64,000 nt of DNA from DATKQY01 sp035532475 (GCA_035532475.1 DATKQY010000027.1:62001-126000); one strand, 5' to 3'. Shown: positions 17,394-27,699, counted from the stretch's first letter. The notes: a model not told the origin generated them from the sequence alone. Program-made: numbers and translations.

Positions 17394-19394
17394 ATGGCCG
17401 GAGAGCAGCTCGAGCGCTCGATCCTCGAACGCAAGGAACGCGACGAGCTCCATGCCATAGCCTCGGCGATGTCGCTGAAGGCGACCGCCCGCTCGAAGAA
17501 GGCCGACATCATCGACCTCATCCTCCGAGCGACCGGCGTGGACGTCGAAGGGGCGCCCGAGGGCGCGAGCGGCAACGGCGCGCCGCATGCCGAGGCGCCC
17601 TCTCAGTCTGTGGCGGCGCCCGACATCGCGGCCGCGGCCACCGAGCCGGTCGCGTCCAACGGCAGCGTTCCGGCGACGGTGGACGTCGCCGGCGCGCCGG
17701 AACGTGCCGAGACGGCCGAGTCCGCCCCCGTCGAGCACCAGGCAGCCGCGGAGCCGGCCCCGACCACGTCGGGACCGCGTCGGCGCGCCCCGTCCTCGCG
17801 CCGCAGCAGCGCGTCGACGCGCGAGGCGACGCTGTTCGAAGGTGGCGGGCGCGACCAGGAGGCCCCGGCGCACGCCGCGGCCTCGAAGGACGCGAGCGAG
17901 GCTCCGCAGGCCGCCGCGGCGCCGCCGGCCACCGCCAAAGGGGCCGGTTCCGGCGCCACCGAGGCCTCGGGGAGCGACACCCGCGCCACCGCCTCGTCTG
18001 CAGGCCCGGCGCCCGCCGCGGCGGGCGGGGATGCCGCCGAGGCTCGCGCGAGCGAGCCGGGGAACGCCGCACGAGCGCCGAGCAGCAGCCGGGACCGTGA
18101 AGGCGGCCGCTCGCCGAACCAGCAGAACGGCGCCCAGCATGGCGGTAGCCAGAGCCAGGGCGACGCCGGCAACCGCCGGAGCCGGCGACGTCGAGGACGC
18201 GAGCGGGGCGAGCGGGGCGAGGTCCAGGGCGGCCCGGAGGTCCCCTGGCAGGGTGAGCTCGTGCCCGTGAAGGGTCTGCTCGACCTGCGCGAGGAGGGCT
18301 ACGGCTTCCTGCGCACGAGCGGCTACCTGGCGAGCGCGAAGGACGTCTACGTCTCGGTGAGCCAGGCCCGGCGCTTCGCCCTCCGGCGCGGCGACGCGAT
18401 CGAAGGTGCCTGCCGCCCGGCCGGCCCGAGCGAGAAGTACCCGGCGCTCATCCGCATCGACTCCGTCGGCGGGCTCTCCCCCGACGAGGCGCGTCAGCGT
18501 CCGCGCTTTGAGGATCTCACGCCCCTGTTCCCCGACTCGACGCTGCACCTGGAGCTGCCCGGCGACCCGGCCAACCTCACGGCCCGCATCGTCGACCTGA
18601 TCTCCCCGATCGGCAAGGGCCAGCGCGGCATGATCGTCTCGCCGCCGAAGGCCGGCAAGACGACGGTGATGAAGCAGATCGCCCACTCGATCGAGGCGAA
18701 CAACCCCGACGTCCACCTCATCGTGCTCCTCGTCGACGAGCGCCCGGAGGAGGTCACCGACATGCGGCGCTCCGTGCGCGGCGAGGTCATCGCCTCCACC
18801 TTCGACCGCCCCGCGGACGAGCACACCGCCGTCGCCGAGCTCACCATCGAGCGGGCCAAGCGCCTGGTCGAGCTGGGCCGTGACGTCGTGATCATCCTGG
18901 ACGGGATCACCCGGCTGGCCCGTGCGTACAACCTCGCCCAGCCGGCGACCGGGCGCATCATGTCCGGTGGCGTCGACTCCGGCGCGCTGTACCCGCCGAA
19001 GCGGTTCTTCGGAGCGGCGCGCAACATCGAAGAGGGTGGCTCGCTCACCATCCTCGCCACGGCGCTCGTGGAGACCGGCTCGAAGATGGACGAGGTGATC
19101 TTCGAGGAGTTCAAGGGAACCGGCAACATGGAGCTGCGTCTCGACCGGCGCCTCGCCGAGCGGCGGATCTACCCGGCGATCGACGTGAACGCCAGCTCCA
19201 CCCGCCACGAGGAGCTGCTGTTCGACCGCTCCCAGCTCCAGCAGGTCTGGAAGCTGCGCCGCGTGCTCAACGCGCTCGCCAGCGAGGGCAACGCCGCCGC
19301 GGGCCTGGAGCTGTTGCTGGACAAGATCCGCACCACCCGGTCGAACGACGAGTTCCTCGCCGAGATCGCGAAGGCGCCCGTCCCGACGGCCTGA
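17394..19394 (+). CDS. rho: Transcription termination factor Rho
   Basis: Hexameric RNA helicase for factor-dependent termination. Seen: Rho N-terminal helical domain (residues ~5-45, ERKERDELHAIASAMSL), then a ~230-residue Ala/Glu/Arg-rich low-complexity insert with basic patches, an RNA-binding cold-shock-like domain (~285-350, GYGFLRTSGYLASAKDVYVS), and the ATPase core with Walker A PPKAGKTT near residue 418. The insert is typical of actinobacterial Rho and extends RNA contact. ATG 17394 has AGGAG 8 bases upstream. 666 residues. Confidence 0.96.
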   Translation: MAGEQLERSILERKERDELHAIASAMSLKATARSKKADIIDLILRATGVDVEGAPEGASGNGAPHAEAPSQSVAAPDIAAAATEPVASNGSVPATVDVAGAPERAETAESAPVEHQAAAEPAPTTSGPRRRAPSSRRSSASTREATLFEGGGRDQEAPAHAAASKDASEAPQAAAAPPATAKGAGSGATEASGSDTRATASSAGPAPAAAGGDAAEARASEPGNAARAPSSSRDREGGRSPNQQNGAQHGGSQSQGDAGNRRSRRRRGRERGERGEVQGGPEVPWQGELVPVKGLLDLREEGYGFLRTSGYLASAKDVYVSVSQARRFALRRGDAIEGACRPAGPSEKYPALIRIDSVGGLSPDEARQRPRFEDLTPLFPDSTLHLELPGDPANLTARIVDLISPIGKGQRGMIVSPPKAGKTTVMKQIAHSIEANNPDVHLIVLLVDERPEEVTDMRRSVRGEVIASTFDRPADEHTAVAELTIERAKRLVELGRDVVIILDGITRLARAYNLAQPATGRIMSGGVDSGALYPPKRFFGAARNIEEGGSLTILATALVETGSKMDEVIFEEFKGTGNMELRLDRRLAERRIYPAIDVNASSTRHEELLFDRSQLQQVWKLRRVLNALASEGNAAAGLELLLDKIRTTRSNDEFLAEIAKAPVPTA

Positions 19395-19484
19395 CCCGGC
19401 ACCACCTCGGGAATGCCCGCCGCGTCCGCCACGTTGTCCTGGCCGCGTCGCGGACGTGGAAGTGGCGCCGTTGCGGCGCAGCGG

Positions 19485-19490
19485 TACGAT
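19485..19490 (+). promoter_or_regulatory. -10-like element before rpmE
   Basis: TACGAT ends 9 bases before the ATG at 19500. A TGGAGG ribosome-binding site lies between them, so either a very short leader or read-through from rho is possible. Confidence 0.3.
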
Positions 19491-19499
19491 GGAGGTCCC

Positions 19500-19712
19500 A
19501 TGAAGCAAGAAATCCACCCCAACTACGTCCTCGCGACGGTGAAGTGCTCCTGCGGGAACACCTTCACGACGCGCTCGACGAAGGACGAGCTGCACGTCGA
19601 GCTCTGCAACGAGTGCCACCCCTTCTACACGGGCAAGCAGAAGCTCGTCGACACCGGAGGCCGGGTGGAGCGCTTCGAGCGCCGATACGGCCGTCGCCCC
19701 GCCAAGCGCTGA
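19500..19712 (+). CDS. rpmE: 50S ribosomal protein L31
   Basis: Small protein of the large ribosomal subunit bridging to the 30S head. Seen: start MKQEIHPNY, and the zinc-binding CSCGN and CNEC cysteine pairs, so this is the zinc-containing (C+) form. 70 residues. ATG 19500 is fixed by the family N terminus and the GGAGG site 7 bases before it. Zinc-containing L31 is often replaced by a Cys-free paralogue under zinc limitation; none is seen here. Confidence 0.96.
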   Translation: MKQEIHPNYVLATVKCSCGNTFTTRSTKDELHVELCNECHPFYTGKQKLVDTGGRVERFERRYGRRPAKR

Positions 19713-19800
19713 CGCAGCGGACGCCCGCCGACGCGTCCGCTCCCCCGTGTGCGGCGCCATCTCGAGGGCCGCCGGTCACGGTGGCCCTCGTGCGCGCCGG

Positions 19801-19806
19801 TAGCCT
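19801..19806 (+). promoter_or_regulatory. -10 element before prfA, leaderless type
   Basis: TAGCCT ends 6 bases before the GTG at 19813. No ribosome-binding site is seen, in line with a leaderless mRNA. Confidence 0.4.
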
Positions 19807-19812
19807 GAGCTC

Positions 19813-20879
<1,067 letters not shown>

Positions 20880-20883
<4 letters not shown>

Positions 20884-21791
20884 CCTGGCGGGAGCTGCTG
20901 GCCGACGCCGGCGCCTCCCTCGGTGACACGTGGGAGGCGAGGCGGCTCGCCGAGGAGGTGTCCGGGACGCCTTTCTCGTCGTTGGCCGCCAGCCTCGACC
21001 AGGTTCCCTCGCTCCGGGCGCGGCAGGCGTTCGCGCGCCTCCTCGAGCGGCGCCGCCGCGGTGAGCCGCTCCAGCACGTCCTCGGTCACTGGTCGTTCCG
21101 GACCCTCGAGCTGCTCGTCGACGGGCGCGCGCTCGTGCCGCGCCCCGAGACCGAGGTGGTCGCCGGCCAGGCGCTCGCCGAGCTCGAGCGCCTCCGGGCG
21201 CGCCGGGCCGAGGTCGCGACGGCGCCGGCGGGCGCCCGCAGCCCCTCGGCGGTGCCGCCGTCGGCCGGCGGGCTCCTCGCGCTCGATCTCGGGACAGGAT
21301 CGGGGGCGATCGCGTGCGCCCTCGTCGCCGAGTGCCCCGCCGTCACCGTGGTCGGCGTCGACCGCTCGCCGGCGGCCCTCCGCCTCGCCGCCGCCAACCG
21401 CGCCCGGCTGCGCCCGGCCGATGCCGAGCGCCTCATGCTCGTGGAGGGCGGCTGGTACGCGCCGCTCGATCCCGCGCTCGCCGGCGCGGTGGACCTCGTC
21501 GTCGCCAACCCCCCGTACCTGGCCGAGGCGGAGTGGGACGGGCTCGATCCGGTGGTACGCGACTTCGACCCGAGGGAGGCCCTCGTGGCGGGGCCGACCG
21601 GTCTTGAGGCGCTCGAGGCGGTCGTCGCCGGCGCCCCGGCCGTCCTCGTCGCCGGCGGCTCGGTGGTCGTCGAGATCGCTCCGCTCCAGGCAGGCGCGGC
21701 GCGGTGGATGGCGACGAGCGCCGGAGCCGAGGAGGTGGAGGTGCTCACGGACCTCGCCGGCAGGCAACGGGTGCTCGTCGCGCGATGGTGA
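20880..21791 (+). CDS. prmC: Release factor glutamine methyltransferase
   Basis: SAM-dependent N5-methylation of the Gln in the GGQ motif of release factors. Seen: N-terminal helical domain with QHVLGHWSF (substrate recognition), SAM motif LDLGTGSGAIACAL (about residues 136-150) and the catalytic NPPYL (about 209-213). 303 residues; a ~20-residue Ala/Gly/Pro-rich insert precedes the SAM motif. The GTG overlaps the prfA stop (GTGA), so the two are coupled. Confidence 0.94.
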
Positions 21792-22408
21792 GCGGCGCCG
21801 AAGCGCTGCTCGGCGACGAGGTCGGGCGCGCCGCAGCCGCGCTCTCGAACGGCGAGGTGGTCGGTCTGCCCACCGACACGGTCTACGGCCTCGGCGTGCT
21901 CGCCCGTCTGCCGGAGGCCTGCGCCCGACTGTTCTGCCTGAAGGAGCGGCCGCCCGAGGTGGCGCTCCCCGTGCTCGTCGCCGACCTCGGCCAGGCGCTC
22001 GAGGTCGCCGACGGCGCCGACAGGTCGTGCCGCGGCCTCGACGTCTTGGCGCGCGCCTTTTGGCCGGGGCCGCTCACCGTCATCGTCCGGAGGGCGCCCG
22101 GGGTCCTTCGCGGCCTCGGCGGCGATCCCTCGACGGTGGGTCTGCGCTGCCCGGCGCACCCGTTCGTCCAGGAGCTGGCCCGCCTCGTCGGGCCGCTGGC
22201 GGTGACGAGCGCCAATCGCCACGGGGACGCCCCCTGCGTCTCCGCAGCGCAGGTGCGGGTCGTCTTCGGCGCGGCGGTGACGACGGTCGTGGACGGTGGC
22301 CGCTGTGACGGGCTGCCATCGACGGTCGTCTCCCTGGTCGGGGGCGAGCCGACCTGCGTGCGGGAGGGCGCCCTCGCCCTGGATTCGGTCCTCGCCGCCC
22401 TCGGCTGA
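21785..22408 (+). CDS. tsaC: L-threonylcarbamoyladenylate synthase (YrdC/Sua5 family)
   Basis: Makes threonylcarbamoyl-AMP from threonine, bicarbonate and ATP for the t6A37 modification of ANN-decoding tRNAs. Seen: GLPTDTVYGLG at residues ~24-34, the KERPP motif, FWPGPLTVIV, and SANRHGD, all in YrdC-domain order. 207 residues, YrdC domain only, without the extra Sua5 C-terminal domain. The start overlaps prmC by 7 bases; GTG 21788 one codon on is an alternative. The same position is taken by Rv1301 in M. tuberculosis. Confidence 0.92.
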   Translation: MVSGAEALLGDEVGRAAAALSNGEVVGLPTDTVYGLGVLARLPEACARLFCLKERPPEVALPVLVADLGQALEVADGADRSCRGLDVLARAFWPGPLTVIVRRAPGVLRGLGGDPSTVGLRCPAHPFVQELARLVGPLAVTSANRHGDAPCVSAAQVRVVFGAAVTTVVDGGRCDGLPSTVVSLVGGEPTCVREGALALDSVLAALG

Positions 22409-22435
22409 CCGCGGCGGCCGCGGGACCGGTCGCGT

Positions 22436-23236
22436 TCAGTTGCGGCGCGGCTCCCACCGGAACCGGCGGAACGCGACGACGCAGGCCGCGACGCCCCAGA
22501 TCGCCATGACGAGGAGGTCGTGCCACGCCCAGGGCGACTCCCCGCGCTGCAGCTGGAAGGGCGCGAAGACCGCCAAGATGAGGTGGCGGACGGGAAAGTA
22601 CGCCGAGATCTGCGCCAGTGAGGAACCGGGATTGAGCGGGAACCACAGGCCGGAGAGGAACAACAGGACGAAGTAGACGATGCTGATGATCGGGCCCGCC
22701 GCCTCCTGGTTCGGGATCACGGTCGAGATCGCCACCCCGAGCGCCGTGAAGCAGAGCACCCCGACGACGAGCGCGAGGACGAGCGCGGCGTAGTTGTGCG
22801 GGAGGTGGACGTCGAACGCGAAGCGGCCGATGACGAACAGCACCACGACCTGGGTCGCCGAGATGATCGCCGCGTTGACGAAGATGCCCGACAGCAGCGC
22901 CCATGTCGGCAGCGGGCTCAGCCGCAACCGCTTCAGCAACCCGGTCTCACGGCGGATCACGAGCTGGATGCCGAGCATGTTGAAGCAGGCCGACATCACG
23001 CCGTACGCGGCGAAGCCGGGCACGTAGTACTGGATCAGCCTGATGTTGCCGAGGTAGGCGACGCGCGAATTGCCGCCACCGGCGGCGAGCAACAGCAAGA
23101 AGACCACCGAGAAGCCGACGGTGAAGATGGCGCCGAACGGGTTGCGCCAGAACGCCAGCTGCTCGTAGCGGACCTGGCGTCCGACGAGGTACGCGTCGCG
23201 GACCGATCCGCGCCGGTCGGCCGCGGCGACCGTCAT
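22436..23236 (-). CDS. ABC-2 type transporter permease
   Basis: Membrane half of an exporter. Seen: six hydrophobic segments over 266 residues, a cytoplasmic N terminus rich in Arg followed by FWRNPFGAIFTVGFSVV, and the central GLWFPL loop region typical of ABC-2 permeases. The start overlaps the ATPase stop (ATGA), so the two are one operon. Substrate unknown; drugs, lipids or polyketides are typical for the family. Confidence 0.88.
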   Translation of the reverse strand: MTVAAADRRGSVRDAYLVGRQVRYEQLAFWRNPFGAIFTVGFSVVFLLLLAAGGGNSRVAYLGNIRLIQYYVPGFAAYGVMSACFNMLGIQLVIRRETGLLKRLRLSPLPTWALLSGIFVNAAIISATQVVVLFVIGRFAFDVHLPHNYAALVLALVVGVLCFTALGVAISTVIPNQEAAGPIISIVYFVLLFLSGLWFPLNPGSSLAQISAYFPVRHLILAVFAPFQLQRGESPWAWHDLLVMAIWGVAACVVAFRRFRWEPRRN

Positions 23237-24174
23237 GACGGCGGTCCCACGTCGCCGGCGCCGGGGGCGCCGTGGGCAGTGTCCCCGACGAGGCGGAGGT
23301 AGACGTCCTCGAGGGTGAGCCGCTCGACGGTGAGCCCCTGGAGCGGGACGTGGCGCTCGAGCGACCAGCCGGTGAGCTCGTGGAGCACGCCCACCTCGTC
23401 GTCGGTCGCGATCTCGAAGACGCCGCCCGTGCCGTCGCGTGCCGCCACCCGCAGCTCCGGTCGTGGCGCGCCCTCCGGCAGATGGAAGCGGATGGTGGCC
23501 TCCCCGACGTCACGACCGCCGAGCGAGCGCGGCGGGCCGATCGCGACGATCCGGCCGCGTGCGATCACCGCGACCCGGTCGGCGAGCGCCTCCGCCTCGT
23601 CCATGTAGTGCGTCGTCAGGATCACCGTGGTGCCCCCTCCGCTGAGCGCGCGGACCAGGTCCCACGCGCCGCGGCGCGCCGAGGGGTCGAAGCCGGTGGT
23701 CGGCTCGTCGAGGAACACGAGCTCGGGGTTGCCCACGATGCCGAGGCCGACGTCGAGCCGGCGCTGCTGGCCCCCCGAGAGGGTCTTCACCCGGGCGTCC
23801 GCCTTCTCGCCGAGCCCCACGAGCTCGATCACCTCATCGACGCCTCGCGGCGCGGGGTAGTAGCCGGCGTTGCGCTCCAGCACCTCGCGGACCGAGAGCA
23901 TCGGCTCGACGGCGAGCTCTTGGAGCACGATGCCGAGGCGCTCGCGGAAGTCGCGCCGGCGCTCGGCCGGGTCGAAGCCGAGCACCTGGACCCGCCCGGC
24001 GTCCCGGGTACGGAAGCCCTCGAGGATCTCGATCGTCGTCGTCTTCCCGGCACCGTTCGGGCCGAGGAGCGCGAACACCTCGCTCCGGTCCACCTCGAAG
24101 CTCACGCCGGCCACGGCCTCGAGCGAGCCGTAGTGCTTGCGCAGCCCCTCGACGCTGACAGCGACGGCAGCCAT
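23233..24174 (-). CDS. ABC transporter ATP-binding protein (DrrA-like)
   Basis: Energises the ABC-2 permease encoded next to it. Seen: Walker A GPNGAGKTT (about residues 38-46), Q-loop, signature LSGGQQRRLDVG (~140), Walker B LVFLDEPTTGFDP, H-loop TTHYMDEAE, and a ~70-residue C-terminal extension characteristic of DrrA-type exporters. 313 residues from ATG 24174; the longer frame upstream crosses rpiB and is rejected. Confidence 0.92.
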   Translation of the reverse strand: MAAVAVSVEGLRKHYGSLEAVAGVSFEVDRSEVFALLGPNGAGKTTTIEILEGFRTRDAGRVQVLGFDPAERRRDFRERLGIVLQELAVEPMLSVREVLERNAGYYPAPRGVDEVIELVGLGEKADARVKTLSGGQQRRLDVGLGIVGNPELVFLDEPTTGFDPSARRGAWDLVRALSGGGTTVILTTHYMDEAEALADRVAVIARGRIVAIGPPRSLGGRDVGEATIRFHLPEGAPRPELRVAARDGTGGVFEIATDDEVGVLHELTGWSLERHVPLQGLTVERLTLEDVYLRLVGDTAHGAPGAGDVGPPS

Positions 24175-24181
24175 CGCGTCG

Positions 24182-24187
24182 AGCGTA
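24182..24187 (-). promoter_or_regulatory. -10 element before ABC operon, leaderless type
   Basis: On the minus strand TACGCT ends 7 bases before the ATG at 24174. Confidence 0.35.
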
Positions 24188-24262
24188 ATGTCGCGACGGC
24201 GCCGGGCGCGTGCCCGAGCGCGGCGCCGCCGGGAGCGTCCGGGCGGCGCGGGGGCCGATCGG

Positions 24263-24268
24263 TAGACT
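24263..24268 (+). promoter_or_regulatory. -10 element before rpiB, leaderless type
   Basis: TAGACT (4 of 6 matches to TATAAT) ends 8 bases before the GTG at 24277. Confidence 0.4.
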
Positions 24269-24276
24269 GCCCTGTC

Positions 24277-24720
24277 GTGAGGATCGCCGTCGCGTCTGAC
24301 CACGCCGGCCTCGCGCTCAAGGACCTGCTTGCGAAGCACCTCGTCGAGCTCGGGCACGAGGTCGACGATCTCGGGACCCGCGACGAGGCCTCGGTGGACT
24401 ACCCGGACTTCGGCGCTGCCGCCGGTCGCTGCGTAGCCTCGGGCCGGGCGGAGCTGGCGGTGTGCTGCTGTGGCACGGGCATCGGCATCGCCATCGCCGC
24501 CAACAAGGTGCACGGCGTGCGCGCCGCGGTCGTGCACGACGTGAGCTCGGCGCGCCTCGCACGCCAGCACAACGCCGCCAACGTCGTCTGCTTCGGCGCC
24601 CGCCTCGTCGGGCCCGTCGTGGCGACCGACGCGCTCGAGGCGTTCCTGGCAAGCACCTTCGAAGGTGGCCGCCACGCCGGCCGCATCGCCAAGATCGACC
24701 GTCTGGAGGACGCCACGTGA
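24277..24720 (+). CDS. rpiB: Ribose-5-phosphate isomerase B
   Basis: Interconverts ribose-5-phosphate and ribulose-5-phosphate in the pentose phosphate pathway. Seen: ASDHAGLALK at the N terminus (Asp and His of the active site), CCCGTGIGIAIAANKV around residues 65-80 supplying the anion hole and catalytic Cys, and HNAANVVCFGAR. 147 residues, a normal RpiB length. The stop overlaps the glyA start. It lies inside the otherwise Mycobacterium-like order between tsaC and the wecA/tagO-type gene. Confidence 0.94.
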   Translation: MRIAVASDHAGLALKDLLAKHLVELGHEVDDLGTRDEASVDYPDFGAAAGRCVASGRAELAVCCCGTGIGIAIAANKVHGVRAAVVHDVSSARLARQHNAANVVCFGARLVGPVVATDALEAFLASTFEGGRHAGRIAKIDRLEDAT

Positions 24721-26057
24721 GCCAGCCAAGCCCGACCGACCCGCTCGCGTCGGACCCGGAGGTCGGCGCGATCCTCGCCGAGGAGATCGAGCGGCAGCGC
24801 ACGACCGTCCAGCTCATCGCCTCGGAGAACTTCACGTCGCCCGCGGTGCTCGCAGCGACGGCCTCCGTCCTCACCAACAAGTACTCCGAGGGCTACCCGG
24901 GCCGGCGCTACTACGGGGGCAACACCTACGCCGACGAGGTCGAGGACCTCGCCCGCGAGCGTGCCAAGTCGCTGTTCGGCGCCGCGCACGCCAACGTCCA
25001 GCCGCACTCGGGCGCGTCGGCCAACCTCGCCGCCTACCTGGCGCTCGCCGACAGCGGGGACACCATCCTCGCGATGCGCCTCGACCAGGGTGGCCACCTG
25101 ACCCACGGCTCGCCGGTGAGCATCACCGGCAGGAACTACCGCTTCGTCGCCTACGGCGTCACCCCGGCGGCCGAGGACGGGTCGGGAGAGCGCATCGACC
25201 TCGACCAGGTCCGCGACCTCGCCCTCCGGGAGCGCCCGCGGATCATCGTCGCCGGCGCGACCGCCTACACGCGCGTCATCGACCCCCGGCCGTTCCGGGA
25301 GATCGCCGACGAGGTCGGGGCGCTGTTCATGTTCGACGCCGCGCACCCGGCCGGCCTGATCGCGGGGGGAGCGCACCCGAACCCGGTCGGTCTCGCCGAC
25401 GTGGTCACCTTCACGACCCACAAGACGCTGCGGGGGCCGCGCGGCGGGGCGATCCTCTGCAGGGAGGGGCTCGCCAAGTCGATCGACGGCTCGGTCTTCC
25501 CGGGGCTGCAGGGCGGCCCGCTGGAGCACGTCATCGCGGCGAAGGCGGTCGCCTTCGGGGAGGCGGCCCGCCCCGAGTTCCGCACGTACGCGGCGCAGGT
25601 CGTCCGGAACGCCGCCGCCCTCGCCGACGCGCTGGCGGCGGAGGGGTTCCGCCTCGTCGCGGGGGGCACGGAGAACCACACGGTGCTCGTCGACCTGCGC
25701 GCCTTCGACGCCGAGCTGACCGGCAAGGACGCGCAAGAGGCGCTCGACCACGCCGGGCTCACCTGCAACCGGAACCAGATCCCCGACGACCCCCGGCCGC
25801 CCTTCGTGACGAGCGGGCTCAGGCTCGGCACGGCGGCCGAGACGACCGCCGGGATGGGCGAGGAGGAGATGGCTTCGATCGGGGCGCTGATCGCGCGCGT
25901 CCTTCGCGTCCCGCACGACGCCCGGACCCTCGCCGACGTGCGCGACGAGGTCCGGACGCTGTGCGCCAAGTTCGACCCGTACCCGACGCCGCTGCCGGGG
26001 GCTCCCGGGGTCGTCGGCAGCGCTGGTCGAGGGCGCGCCGGAGCCGGGTCCGACTAG
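24717..26057 (+). CDS. glyA: Serine hydroxymethyltransferase
   Basis: PLP enzyme transferring the serine C3 to tetrahydrofolate, giving glycine and 5,10-methylene-THF. Seen: QLIASENFTSPAVL, NKYSEGYPGRRYYGG, the SGASANLAAY stretch, and the PLP lysine in TFTTHKTLRGPRGG (about residue 236). 446 residues with a Gly/Ala-rich tail. The start GTG overlaps the rpiB stop (GTGA). The stop is immediately followed by the GTG of the next gene, so rpiB-glyA and the glycan transferase gene are one unit. Confidence 0.95.
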   Translation: MSQPSPTDPLASDPEVGAILAEEIERQRTTVQLIASENFTSPAVLAATASVLTNKYSEGYPGRRYYGGNTYADEVEDLARERAKSLFGAAHANVQPHSGASANLAAYLALADSGDTILAMRLDQGGHLTHGSPVSITGRNYRFVAYGVTPAAEDGSGERIDLDQVRDLALRERPRIIVAGATAYTRVIDPRPFREIADEVGALFMFDAAHPAGLIAGGAHPNPVGLADVVTFTTHKTLRGPRGGAILCREGLAKSIDGSVFPGLQGGPLEHVIAAKAVAFGEAARPEFRTYAAQVVRNAAALADALAAEGFRLVAGGTENHTVLVDLRAFDAELTGKDAQEALDHAGLTCNRNQIPDDPRPPFVTSGLRLGTAAETTAGMGEEEMASIGALIARVLRVPHDARTLADVRDEVRTLCAKFDPYPTPLPGAPGVVGSAGRGRAGAGSD

Positions 26058-27488
26058 GTGGGCACCTACGGCGACTACGCGGTCGTCTTCGGCGTCGCCG
26101 TCCTCGGCACCTACCTCCTCACCTTCCCCGTCCGCTACCTCGCGCGGCGTTTCGGCGCCGTCGCCGCGACCGGGGAGTACCACGTGCACTCCCGGCCCAC
26201 GCCGACGATCGGCGGCGCCTCGATGCTCCTCGCCTTCATGGTGGCGATGCTGGTGGCGTCGCGCTTCGGCCCCCTGCAGGGGATCTTCCACGGCTCGTCC
26301 GAGCCGCTCGGCGTGGCGCTCGGCGCCCTCGTCATCTATCTCGTGGGCTTCGTCGACGACGTGAAGGACATCTCGGCACCGGCCAAGGTGGCCGGCCAGG
26401 TGCTGGCGGCGATGGTGCTCGTCTTCCTCGGCGTGACGATGTACTTCTTCAAGATCCCCTTCGTGGCCGGGGTCATCGTGCTCGCACCCTCGATCCTGCC
26501 GCTCGTCACCGCGGTGTGGGTCGTCGGCATCGCCAACGCGGTCAACCTGATCGACGGGCTCGACGGCCTCGCGGCGGGCACCGTGGCCATCGCGGCGGGC
26601 ACCACCTGCATCTACGGCCTGCGGCTCATCGCGCTCGGCGACCTGCCCGCCGACAGCCTCGGCCCGCTCATCGCGGCGATCACCTGCGGCGTCTGCATCG
26701 GGTTCCTGCCGCACAACTTCCACCCAGCCCGCATCTTCATGGGCGACGGCGGGGCGCTCTTCCTCGGGCTGCTCATGGCGGCGTCGACGATGCTCATCGG
26801 GGGTCGGACCGAGACGCCGTCGGGCGTGCGCGACGTCTCGGGCCTGACGTTCTTCCGCTTCGCCCCGCTGTTCATCCCGTTCTTCATCCTCGGCGTCCCG
26901 ATCCTCGACACCGCGTTCGCCATCGTGCGACGGACGGTGCGCCATGCGAGCTTCGCCGAGCGAGACCTCGGCCACCTGCACCACCGCCTCGTGCGCCTCG
27001 GCCACGGCCACCGCCGCGCGGTGCTGATCCTGTGGGCCTGGACGGCGCTGCTCTCGGCCTTCGTCCTGTTGCCCTCGTTCGATCCGCGCGTCAACGTCTT
27101 CGTGCCCTTCGGCCTGGGCCTCCTCGTCGTCGGCCTCTACACCGTCTTCCGGCCGGCGGGCCGGCCGGGCGCCGCCGACCCGACGCTCACCCGCTCGTCG
27201 GGGCCGCTCCCCGCCGAGCCGGCGCCGGCCGAGCGGGTCCCGGTCGAGGCGACGGGCCGCGGGCAGACCCCCCCGATCAGCGTGGTGATGAGCGCCGCCG
27301 CCGGCGTGGCGGTGGCGGGCGAGCCCGACCTCGCCTCGCCCCGGCGACCCCAGCGCCGCCCCCGCAAGCGCATCCGCCGGCTGGTGGCCCGCGGCGGCCC
27401 TCGAGTTGTCCAAGAGGATGCAGACAACGCCCCTCCGGCGCTGTCCCGCGGCCGTGTTGCCCGTCCCGATGACGGGGTGGGAGGATAG
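26058..27488 (+). CDS. Undecaprenyl-phosphate sugar-1-phosphate transferase (WecA/TagO/Rfe type)
   Basis: Polytopic membrane enzyme that starts lipid-linked glycan synthesis by moving GlcNAc-1-phosphate or a similar sugar to decaprenyl/undecaprenyl phosphate; in mycobacteria the homologue begins arabinogalactan. Seen: about 10-11 helices, the catalytic FVDDVKD (about residues 96-102), NLIDGLDGL (~163-171), MGDGG (~228) and the His-rich HLHHRL (~309). An additional ~110-residue Pro/Ala/Arg-rich cytosolic tail follows the last helix. The GTG directly abuts glyA. It precedes the atp cluster as rfe (Rv1302) does in M. tuberculosis. Confidence 0.9.
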   Translation: MGTYGDYAVVFGVAVLGTYLLTFPVRYLARRFGAVAATGEYHVHSRPTPTIGGASMLLAFMVAMLVASRFGPLQGIFHGSSEPLGVALGALVIYLVGFVDDVKDISAPAKVAGQVLAAMVLVFLGVTMYFFKIPFVAGVIVLAPSILPLVTAVWVVGIANAVNLIDGLDGLAAGTVAIAAGTTCIYGLRLIALGDLPADSLGPLIAAITCGVCIGFLPHNFHPARIFMGDGGALFLGLLMAASTMLIGGRTETPSGVRDVSGLTFFRFAPLFIPFFILGVPILDTAFAIVRRTVRHASFAERDLGHLHHRLVRLGHGHRRAVLILWAWTALLSAFVLLPSFDPRVNVFVPFGLGLLVVGLYTVFRPAGRPGAADPTLTRSSGPLPAEPAPAERVPVEATGRGQTPPISVVMSAAAGVAVAGEPDLASPRRPQRRPRKRIRRLVARGGPRVVQEDADNAPPALSRGRVARPDDGVGG

Positions 27489-27495
27489 CCAGGCG

Positions 27496-27699
27496 GTGAC
27501 GGAACGTCCGAGCCCGACGGCGTTCGAGCTGGTGGGGCTCGGCGCGACGGCCGCCGGGTGCATCGCCGTCGGTGTGGGTGGCGGGTACTGGTTAGGATCT
27601 GCGACCGGTGCCGGGTCGGCCGCCGAGCTGGGCGGACTCGCCATTGGATTGGTCGCCGCGGTGGCGGCCACGTACTTCAAGATCAAGAGGTACCTCTAG
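27496..27699 (+). CDS. AtpZ/AtpI-like small membrane protein
   Basis: 67-residue protein with two hydrophobic helices (ELVGLGATAAGCIAVGVGGGY and a second Ala/Gly/Val-rich helix) ending in KIKRYL. Size, topology and position at the head of the atp cluster suggest an AtpZ-type assembly or ion-handling accessory. GTG 27496 is chosen because a GGGAGG site lies 11 bases upstream; an ATG at 27469 would add nine residues. Confidence 0.6.
   Translation: MTERPSPTAFELVGLGATAAGCIAVGVGGGYWLGSATGAGSAAELGGLAIGLVAAVAATYFKIKRYL

Noticed and set aside
17232..19760. Long minus-strand frame opposite rho
   Set aside because: Antisense to rho and rpmE; no motif and atypical Arg/Gly-rich composition.
24399..27686. 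Very long minus-strand frame (over 1000 codons)
   Set aside because: Antisense shadow of glyA and the wecA/tagO-type gene caused by high GC; Arg/Asp/His-rich repetitive translation without any fold or motif.
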